A stretch of 64,000 nt of DNA, from the NCBI RefSeq assembly GCF_014048475.1, contig NZ_NWUS01000004.1, positions 1-64,000 of the forward strand, in the 5' to 3' direction. Origin of the DNA: Bombella favorum. Its GTDB lineage: Bacteria > Pseudomonadota > Alphaproteobacteria > Acetobacterales > Acetobacteraceae. The first letter of the stretch is position 1, and each line of letters starts with the position of its first letter. The notes below the pieces were generated by a model. It was not told the origin of the DNA. It was given only the letters and a program-made list of their open reading frames with translations, and did no database searches. The translations under genes were made by a program, and so were the position numbers. Positions 18,617 through 25,214 of this stretch are shown here, piece by piece.

Positions 18617-21600
18617 AGATGCAGGCCAGTTTTATTCCGGGGTATGGCCGTGTTCTTCGGGCGGCGGATGAAGCCCGCTGGACGTCTCGGCGTATGGAGG
18701 CGATTCAGACAGCTTTTGACAAGGGTAGAGACTGTCTAAAACAGGGGCAGCAAGCGGATGGCCTCTTCTGGTTAAAACGGGCTGAAGCATTATCGGGGCG
18801 TGACGATAATATCAGTTTCACCTGCGCTATGGCTCTGTTGGATAATGGAGCTATTCCGCAAGCTTTGCCCCGGCTGGAACGTCTATGGGCTCGTTATGGC
18901 CTGCGAGAAGCTGGATTGGCCCTGGCAGGGGGGTATCTACGGTGTGGGGCTGTTGGCCCTGCGGTTCGCATCATGGGGCAGGTCTTGTCCCGAAACAGCT
19001 TGATACATGAACATTATGCGCTAGCAGACAGCCTTTCCTTTCCTGTCGGGTTGCCGGGCTGGGGTGTGCTGTCCAACACGGGAGATTTACGCCTGCGTGT
19101 GGTTGGGCCAGTGGAGTTGGTGCTGGATGGCAGGCCGCTCGGCACTGTGCCGGCAGGTGTGCATGACCTGGCCCAGTTGGTGCCGGATGAGGCAGGGTGC
19201 TGGTGGCAGGGGCAGCAGCTTGTCATGCTGTGTGATGGCCGCCCGCTGCTGGGTAGCCCGATCGACATACAGGGCTTGATACGCTTCCAGTCGCTCGTCA
19301 TGGCGGAGGCCGAAGGCGTGCGGGGCTGGTTATGGTACCCCGGCGAGCCGGATTTTCTGCCCTCCTTGAAGGTAGAGGGGTATGGTGAGCCCTTGCTGGT
19401 GGATGATTCCGTGGAGGGCTTTAGCAGTACCGTCTTTCTGCAACGGCCTAGAGAGTTTTATCTGCCTTATGTGGATTGGCCCCGCCCATTGCATAGCTCA
19501 ACTGCTTTTTACGATCAGTATGGACGTCTGCTCAAAGGTGCCCCGCTTGACCCGGCCTTGGTAGGTCTGATGCGTCAGCCTGAGGCCAGCGGGAGCAGCC
19601 GTAAGGGCTGGACGAAGCAGGGGTGCCGTATGCCCCGGAAGAGCGGCGGAACCTCTGATGAGCGATGGGTGGTGGCCGTGGGGTGTGCTGTCATTATACC
19701 GGTCTATCGGGGGGAGAGTGAGGTACGGGCCTGTTTGGCGTCCGTGCTGGCGAGTATCCCGGAGACCTGCCGCCTGATTGTCGTGGATGATGCCTCACCC
19801 GAAGCCGGAATCCGGGCCTATCTGGATGAGTTATCCGAAGCGGGGCGCATTGTCTTGCATCGTCATGCTACCAATCAGGGGTTTGTTGGTAGTATCAATG
19901 CTGGATTGGGCCTTGTGCCAGAAGGGTGGGACGTCATCCTACTCAATAGTGATACGCTCGTTTCGGGAGATTGGACTGAACGGCTATGTCGCTGGTTGCG
20001 TCTTGAAAAAGCCGGGACTGTCACGCCATTCTCCAATACGGGGGGGCTGACGTCTTACCCTGATCATGAGCATGACAATCCGGCCTTGCCTCCCGTGGAT
20101 GTGGCGATGATGGACCGGCTCTTCCAGCATCAGGCAGAGAGCTTCAGGCCGGTGGTGGAGCTACCAACGGCTAATGGTTTCTGCATGGGCATCGCGGCGG
20201 CTTGCCTGGCAGAGGTAGGTTCTTTGAGAGGGGCCTATTTTGCCCAAGGCTATGCCGAGGAAAATGACTTCTGCCTTCGGGCGAGTGAGGCAGGTTTTCG
20301 TCATCTGGCCGCTGTGGATGTTTATGTTCTGCATCATGGGCATGGTTCTTTTGGGCAGGAGGCAGCCCCCCTTTTGCGCCGCAATTTGGAGATTCTGAAT
20401 CGTCTTTATCCCGGCTACGACGCTGCTATCCAGCGTTGGAAGAAAATTGATCCGCTAAGGGATTATCGGAGGATGCTGGACTGGCGAAGGGTCCGGCAGT
20501 ACCGGGAGGGGTTTACTGGAGCGGTGGTGTTGTTCCAGCATCGTGGGGGTGGAGGAGTCGCCCGTGCTGTGAGGGAGCAGGCGGCCCTTTTGAGGCAGGG
20601 CGGGCTCTTGCCCGTCATTGTAGAGCCAACGGAAACAGGGTGCCGGGTCGTTAGTCCGATAGTGGGATTAGAGGCTCCTAATCTGGTCTTTACTCTACCG
20701 GAAGAGCAGCCGGAATTTCTATCATATATGCGACAGTTAGGGGTACGCCTCGTCATCTGGCATCATATGTTGGGGCATGAGCCGGGATTGCGGGAGTTGC
20801 ATCAGCAGTTGGGCGTTCCTTATGACGTGCATGTGCATGATCATATCTGGTTTTGCCCCCGTGTTGCCCTGCTGGACAAGCATGGCCGCTATTGTGGGGA
20901 ACCCTCCATAGAGGGATGCATGGCCTGTTTGGAGCGGGGCCATGTGCTGGCAGACGATGGTCTAACACTGTCTGCTTTTTTGGCACGTTCAAAGAAAGAG
21001 TTGCACCAAGCACGCCGGGTTGTGGCCCCTTCTGTGGATGCTGCTCATCGGCTGGCGAAGCATATACCTTGCCCTGCTCCTATCAGTATCGAACCTCTAG
21101 AAGATGATCGGAAGATCAGGGCCAAAGCCCCCCCTCTGCTGGATGATAGCGGCCCGACACGGGAGCGGCCTTTGAAGATACTGGTTCTGGGGGGCATCAG
21201 TCGCTGGAAAGGTCATGATGTACTTCTGGCGTTAGGGCGGTACATTCAGAAGAATGAACTACCGTTACAGCTTGTTGTTGTAGGAAGTACGTATGATGAT
21301 GCTGCCTGTCTGGAAGCAGGTATCAGGGTGACGGGGGCTTATGAGGATAGCAATGTCCTGGCCTTGATAGAGGAAGTGCAGGCGGATGTTGGCTTTGTAA
21401 CATCCATTGCTCCAGAAACATGGTGTTATGCGTTGGGCTGGTTGTGGAAGGCCCGTCTTCCCGTGGTGGGGTTTGATATTGGTGCCTCCGCAGAGCGTAT
21501 CCGAAAGGCTGGCCCCGCATGGGGGCAGCTCATCCCGTTGGGCCTTCCAGTGGATCAGCTGGCAGATGTGTTTATGGCCATTCAGCATCTCCGTAGATGA
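18613..21600 (+). CDS. Large glycosyltransferase, GT2-GT4 fusion with helical-repeat N-terminus
   Basis: In this 995-residue protein the N-terminal 130 residues look like TPR helices (CLKQGQQADGLFWLKRAEAL). Next comes a beta-rich segment to about 330. Residues about 358-600 are a GT2 domain (AVIIPVYRG, IVVDDAS, LLNSDT, then GYAEENDFCLRA). From about 634 to the end is a GT-B fold GT4-like domain (HRGGGGVAR, LGGISRWKGHD, SIAPETWCYAL). Two active sites on one chain suggest it adds two sugars in sequence. It overlaps the Sel1 gene by 4 bases. Acceptor and sugars are unknown. A protein or polysaccharide acceptor linked to the adjacent exporter is the likely context. Confidence 0.85.
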   Translation: MKMQASFIPGYGRVLRAADEARWTSRRMEAIQTAFDKGRDCLKQGQQADGLFWLKRAEALSGRDDNISFTCAMALLDNGAIPQALPRLERLWARYGLREAGLALAGGYLRCGAVGPAVRIMGQVLSRNSLIHEHYALADSLSFPVGLPGWGVLSNTGDLRLRVVGPVELVLDGRPLGTVPAGVHDLAQLVPDEAGCWWQGQQLVMLCDGRPLLGSPIDIQGLIRFQSLVMAEAEGVRGWLWYPGEPDFLPSLKVEGYGEPLLVDDSVEGFSSTVFLQRPREFYLPYVDWPRPLHSSTAFYDQYGRLLKGAPLDPALVGLMRQPEASGSSRKGWTKQGCRMPRKSGGTSDERWVVAVGCAVIIPVYRGESEVRACLASVLASIPETCRLIVVDDASPEAGIRAYLDELSEAGRIVLHRHATNQGFVGSINAGLGLVPEGWDVILLNSDTLVSGDWTERLCRWLRLEKAGTVTPFSNTGGLTSYPDHEHDNPALPPVDVAMMDRLFQHQAESFRPVVELPTANGFCMGIAAACLAEVGSLRGAYFAQGYAEENDFCLRASEAGFRHLAAVDVYVLHHGHGSFGQEAAPLLRRNLEILNRLYPGYDAAIQRWKKIDPLRDYRRMLDWRRVRQYREGFTGAVVLFQHRGGGGVARAVREQAALLRQGGLLPVIVEPTETGCRVVSPIVGLEAPNLVFTLPEEQPEFLSYMRQLGVRLVIWHHMLGHEPGLRELHQQLGVPYDVHVHDHIWFCPRVALLDKHGRYCGEPSIEGCMACLERGHVLADDGLTLSAFLARSKKELHQARRVVAPSVDAAHRLAKHIPCPAPISIEPLEDDRKIRAKAPPLLDDSGPTRERPLKILVLGGISRWKGHDVLLALGRYIQKNELPLQLVVVGSTYDDAACLEAGIRVTGAYEDSNVLALIEEVQADVGFVTSIAPETWCYALGWLWKARLPVVGFDIGASAERIRKAGPAWGQLIPLGLPVDQLADVFMAIQHLRR

Positions 21601-21627
21601 TGAGATGGATAAAAATGTGCGTAGGTT

Positions 21628-21656
21628 TTGCAGAAAATTTTGAAATCGACTATAAT
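21628..21656 (+). promoter_or_regulatory. Near-consensus sigma-70 promoter upstream of the ChW-like gene
   Basis: TTGCAG at 21628-21633 and a perfect TATAAT at 21651-21656 are separated by exactly 17 bases, in an AT-rich segment that contrasts with the GC-rich surroundings. Transcription would begin about 21663, giving a leader of 50-70 bases. This is the clearest promoter in the window and would drive the last three genes of the cluster independently. Confidence 0.8.
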
Positions 21657-21732
21657 TACAGAGATCTTTTAGATTTTTTTGTGCAGTGCATGCACCTCAT
21701 CCTCAGGCAGGAAAATGGTAACCGGAGTTAAG

Positions 21733-22614
21733 ATGCCAGAAACGGACGCAGGACAGCCCCGTCATCGTGTAGTGGATCTGAAGGCAGGAGCTCACGTGAT
21801 GACGTTGGACGCCGGCGTCTTTTGCGTGTTCCATGCGCCGGGCCAGATAGAAGCCGGACCAAGTGGATTGCCGGGTGTACGGATTTCGCGGGCGCCGGGT
21901 GTACCAGAGGATGCCGTTGAGGTCGTCACATTTACAGCGGATGGCTGGATGGGTGCAGCTAATAGTGCTGCGCTGGTACGTGTGCGGCGTGGTCCGGCTG
22001 GTGTGATGGTAACCACGTATCAGGACGGCCAGGTCGGTAGTGAAGCACCTCGCCTTCAGGTGATTCGCCTTATAGGTGGGGTTCCAGCAGACCCAGCGTC
22101 TGCGGAGAAGGCGGCAGAGACAGGCCAGGCTAGCGGTAATAAGGCTTCTGTCACCGGTGCTGTTGATGGTGCTGCGCAGGAGGTTGTTGCCCATATTCAG
22201 CGTCGTGGTGACGTTGGTAGTGCCATTGGCGAGTGGGTCGGACAGGAAGGCAGTAAACGCTGGATAGAGGGTTTCTTTATTCGTCCTGCGGGTAAAGTCC
22301 GGGCTGAGGATATTGAATATCAGGCCGTGTTGGGGCGTGGCTGGCTTTCCCCGTGGGTTGAAGGGGGCCAGTTCTGTGGGTCGCGGGGTATGTCCCTGCC
22401 GATCTTGGGGCTGCGGGTCCGCTTGAAGGAGGAGGCTGCCCGTAAATGGACAGTCCGTTTAACGGCCAGCTTCACAGACGGTACGAAAGTGGGCCCCTCC
22501 GAAGGGGGAGAAGAGGCACTTCAGGCGGAGAATCTTGCCCCGCTTGAAGGCTTCCAGTTGGAGATTGTTCCCGTAAAAAAGCGGGGAAAAGAGGCAACTG
22601 CTAAGCGCGGGTAA
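21733..22614 (+). CDS. ChW-repeat-like (hydrophobic W) protein
   Basis: This protein has 293 residues from the ATG at 21733, which has GGAG 5 bases upstream. An in-frame ATG at 21715 is also possible. The N-terminal half (to about 115) is beta-rich. Residues about 193-231 match the pattern of the clostridial hydrophobic W repeat: an EYQA strand, then GW...WVEGGQ.CGSRG.SLPI.GLR.RL. That repeat is known mainly from Gram-positive surface proteins. No signal peptide is apparent, so a cytoplasmic role or leaderless export is possible. It lies between two glycosyltransferase genes behind a strong promoter. It could be cargo, or a subunit recognising glycans. Confidence 0.6.
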   Translation: MPETDAGQPRHRVVDLKAGAHVMTLDAGVFCVFHAPGQIEAGPSGLPGVRISRAPGVPEDAVEVVTFTADGWMGAANSAALVRVRRGPAGVMVTTYQDGQVGSEAPRLQVIRLIGGVPADPASAEKAAETGQASGNKASVTGAVDGAAQEVVAHIQRRGDVGSAIGEWVGQEGSKRWIEGFFIRPAGKVRAEDIEYQAVLGRGWLSPWVEGGQFCGSRGMSLPILGLRVRLKEEAARKWTVRLTASFTDGTKVGPSEGGEEALQAENLAPLEGFQLEIVPVKKRGKEATAKRG

Positions 22615-22681
22615 GGCTGTAGAGGGGAGTTACGGGCAGGGGCTCTGATAGAGAGCCGGGGCGATAGGCAAGCCGGGGGAA

Positions 22682-23917
22682 GTGGTGCGTTTTCTTTTTG
22701 TTCATCAGAGCTTCCCTGCGCAATATGCTCATATGGTGGCCCATCTAGCCCGTAAGCCCGAACACGATGTCGTGTTTATCACGGCGGGCAAGGGGCCCGA
22801 TATTCCGGGTGTTCGCCGTGTGTTGTATCGCCCGCCAGAGGTAAACCGGGAGGGGCCTCATCCATTTGTCCGAGAGCTGGACCATGCCATTAACCGGGCT
22901 GAAGCTATTGCGGTGGTGGCCCGGTCCCTCAAGAGTCTCGGTTTTCAGCCAGATATCATCATTGGGCATCATGGCTGGGGAGAGTTGCTGAATATTGATT
23001 CAGTTTTCCCCGGTGTGCCTGTTCTGGGATACTTTGAGTTCTATTACGGGCTGGAAGGCCGGGATGTGGGGTTTGACCCAGAGTTCCCCATGCCGAAGGA
23101 AGCCGGACTTCTGATCCGCTGTAAAAATGCTGTCAATCTTCAGGCTCTGGCTGGGCCTGGCGTGGGACAGACGCCGACACGGTTTCAGCGAGGGACGTAT
23201 CCTTCCTGGGCGCAGGAAAAAATTACCCTCTTGGATGAAGGGGTGGACCTACAAAAATATCGGCCCGACCCTTCAGTACGTCAGAAGCCATTTCAGTTGG
23301 GTAAAATCACCATTGCTCCTTATGAAAAATTGGTGACGTACGCCGCTCGTAATCTGGAGCCATACCGGGGGTTTCATAGCATGATGCGGGCCTTGCCTGC
23401 TTTGATGAAGGCTCGGCCGGATTGTCAGGTTATTTTGATGGGACGAGAGAATGTCAGCTATGGCCTCCCTCCAGCAGGTGGCGGTACATGGCGGCAAACC
23501 ATGCTGAAGGAGCTGGAAGGGAAGCTGGACCTATCTCGCATCCATTTTGTTGGCTGGTTGGAAAGGGATGAGATGATCCGGGTCCTGCAACGCTCGGATG
23601 CTCATGTTTATTTGACTTACCCCTTTGTTTTGTCATGGTCTTTGAGAGAAGCTATGGCAGTGGGGTGCCCGCTTGTGGGGAGTGATACAGCACCGGTGAG
23701 CGAATATCTGACCCATGAGGAAACAGCCCTTATGGCTCCGTTCCTTCAGCCGGAAGCCATAGGCGATGCTATTCTGCGCCTGCTGGAGAGCAGGACACTT
23801 GCAGAGACACTGGGGCATAATGTGCGGCAGCGGGCGGAGAAGCTGCTGGATATGCAACAGTATCTTGCCCAGTATGAGGCTCTGATAAGCAGAGTGACAG
23901 GTCGTGAGGTGATATGA
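22682..23917 (+). CDS. Glycosyltransferase, GT4 family
   Basis: This 411-residue GT-B fold protein starts at a GTG with GGGGGAA before it. The N-terminal Rossmann half opens with FLFVHQSFPAQY and contains GHHGWGE. The C-terminal half has the GT4 donor-site features YAARNLEPYRGFH, VILMGRE, HFVGWLER and the LSWSLREAMAVGCPLVGSD loop with the conserved glutamate. It probably transfers a sugar from an NDP donor on the cytoplasmic side. It overlaps the next small gene by 4 bases and belongs to the same cluster as the exporter. Donor and acceptor are unknown. Confidence 0.88.
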   Translation: MVRFLFVHQSFPAQYAHMVAHLARKPEHDVVFITAGKGPDIPGVRRVLYRPPEVNREGPHPFVRELDHAINRAEAIAVVARSLKSLGFQPDIIIGHHGWGELLNIDSVFPGVPVLGYFEFYYGLEGRDVGFDPEFPMPKEAGLLIRCKNAVNLQALAGPGVGQTPTRFQRGTYPSWAQEKITLLDEGVDLQKYRPDPSVRQKPFQLGKITIAPYEKLVTYAARNLEPYRGFHSMMRALPALMKARPDCQVILMGRENVSYGLPPAGGGTWRQTMLKELEGKLDLSRIHFVGWLERDEMIRVLQRSDAHVYLTYPFVLSWSLREAMAVGCPLVGSDTAPVSEYLTHEETALMAPFLQPEAIGDAILRLLESRTLAETLGHNVRQRAEKLLDMQQYLAQYEALISRVTGREVI

Positions 23918-24453
23918 ATATGGCAGAGATGGATAAGGCTGCGCTCCAGGCGTTGGTGGCCGGTTGGATTGTCAAGAAATCGCCTTCCTCTGCCCCGCAG
24001 AGGCTGACAGCAGAGGATCGTGCCCAGCTGGAGGATGCTGCATGGCGGAGCTGGTGGGCCACGCAGGCCGGCCCCGAGGGTGACCCCGCCGAGAAGGCCA
24101 TGTTGCAGACCGTGACAGAGGGCTGGATTGTTCAGCGTGAGCGGGGTGGAATGCCCGGGCATCTGTTGGAAGATGATTTCAAGGCGATCACGAATAGCCT
24201 GAAGCCGGAGAGGGTTCCCCCCGCCGTGCCGGAGCCTGTTGTGGAGAGTGTGCCAGAAGCTCCGTCCGAGCCAGAGCAGCCCATCACTCCGGTTTTACCG
24301 GCTGATGCCAAAGTTGAGGATTGGCGTGCCGACTATATGCCCGATGATCTGGGAGCAGGGAATAATGTGTTACCGGATGGGCGTGCCGTGAAGGATGTGC
24401 TGAAGGAAGACCCTTTCTATTTCGCACGGCTCCATCTGGCTTTGTCTCTTTGA
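23914..24453 (+). CDS. Small protein with duplicated GWIV helix motif, unknown function
   Basis: I do not recognise a family for this 179-residue protein. It contains an internal duplication: ALQALVAGWIVKK at about 10-22 and MLQTVTEGWIVQR at about 63-75, each followed by an acidic LxxxD segment. A proline/glutamate-rich linker spans about 96-125, and the tail is DWRADYMPDDL with a final aromatic segment FYFARLHLALSL. No signal peptide is seen. It has a good ribosome site (GAGG) and overlaps the GT4 gene by 4 bases. It is the last gene of the cluster before a strong terminator, so it probably serves the same pathway. Confidence 0.7.
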   Translation: MNMAEMDKAALQALVAGWIVKKSPSSAPQRLTAEDRAQLEDAAWRSWWATQAGPEGDPAEKAMLQTVTEGWIVQRERGGMPGHLLEDDFKAITNSLKPERVPPAVPEPVVESVPEAPSEPEQPITPVLPADAKVEDWRADYMPDDLGAGNNVLPDGRAVKDVLKEDPFYFARLHLALSL

Positions 24454-24476
24454 TAGCGATAGGCCATCATACGGGA

Positions 24477-24506
24477 GGGAGGCGGTTATTCCTGCCTCCC
24501 TTTTTT
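24477..24506 (+). terminator. Intrinsic terminator of the secretion/glycosylation cluster
   Basis: GGGAGGC at 24477-24483 pairs with GCCTCCC at 24494-24500 around a 10-nt loop and is followed by six T. It lies 24 bases after the last gene of the cluster. Confidence 0.92.
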
Positions 24507-24542
24507 ATGGCTGGAGCATGGGAGTGGGGCATAGCGTAAAAG

Positions 24543-24578
24543 AAAAGGCATACCCCCGTAGAGGGAGCATGCCTTTTT
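24543..24578 (-). terminator. Intrinsic terminator of dps
   Basis: AAAAGGCAT at 24543-24551 pairs with ATGCCTTTT at 24569-24577, with an inner CCC/GGG stem in the loop. On the minus strand it reads out into a T-rich tail, 40 bases past the dps stop. The plus-strand side also ends in T, so it is probably bidirectional. Confidence 0.85.
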
Positions 24579-24619
24579 CCATTTAGCTGAAGGTCCGAAG
24601 ACCCTCTGCAAGACCGCTC

Positions 24620-25126
24620 TTAGCGCGGGCCAGCTTCAGCCTGGAGGTGGGCCTCAAGGAACCAGAGGTTCTTGTCCAGCCCGCGGGAGATTTCGGTGAA
24701 GATGTCGGATGTGTCTTCATCACCGGCTTCGGCTGTCACCTTGATGGCTTCACGGACCTTGTTAGCCACAACGCCATAACGCTCTGCCAGAGCCTTCACA
24801 TGGTCGTGAACTGTGTAGATGTCCGTGGGGTACGGAGCACAGTTTGTGTGCTTCTGCACGGTCTGAACAGTGCCGAGAGCCACACCACCCAGCTGAACAG
24901 CACGCTCAGCAGCGGTATCAACAAAACCATCAAGCCCGGTACGGAAGCCGTCTAGCATCTCGTGAACACCGATGAAGTTGACACCCTTGAGGTTCCAGTG
25001 TGCCTGCTTGGTCACCAGAGCCAGGTCGATAAGGTCAGCCAGACGGGCATTCAGGGTTTCGATGGAAACAGCCTTTGTGTTGTCTGGGGTGTTGTTGCTT
25101 GTGTGATACTGATTGATCTTGCTCAT
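24620..25126 (-). CDS. dps: DNA-protecting ferritin-like protein Dps
   Basis: This protein has 168 residues, the normal Dps length. The inter-subunit ferroxidase ligands are present: the HWNLKG histidine, the H...D pair in GVHEMLDGF and the DTAAER acidic pair. It assembles into 12-mers that oxidise ferrous iron with hydrogen peroxide and store it, protecting DNA. Two adjacent ATGs occur at 25129 and 25126. The second gives GGAG a spacing of 7 and is preferred. The N-terminal tail (about 20 residues, few lysines) may bind DNA weakly. The gene has its own terminator, and an OxyR-type regulator is encoded at the window end, but a direct link is not shown. Confidence 0.95.
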   Translation of the reverse strand: MSKINQYHTSNNTPDNTKAVSIETLNARLADLIDLALVTKQAHWNLKGVNFIGVHEMLDGFRTGLDGFVDTAAERAVQLGGVALGTVQTVQKHTNCAPYPTDIYTVHDHVKALAERYGVVANKVREAIKVTAEAGDEDTSDIFTEISRGLDKNLWFLEAHLQAEAGPR

Positions 25127-25144
25127 CATGATACTCCTTCGTCT

Positions 25145-25169
25145 TCTCCCCTCCTTTATGGAAGGGAGA
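25145..25169. other. Hairpin in the dps leader
   Basis: A 10-bp stem with one mismatch (25145-25154 with 25160-25169, 5-nt loop) lies between the glycosyltransferase stop at 25215 and the dps ribosome site. It could end the upstream transcript or fold in the dps leader. There is no T-run. Confidence 0.4.
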
Positions 25170-25214
25170 AAAACCTTTTAGAAACCGGGAGGGACTCCTC
25201 CAAACTTCCTACCC

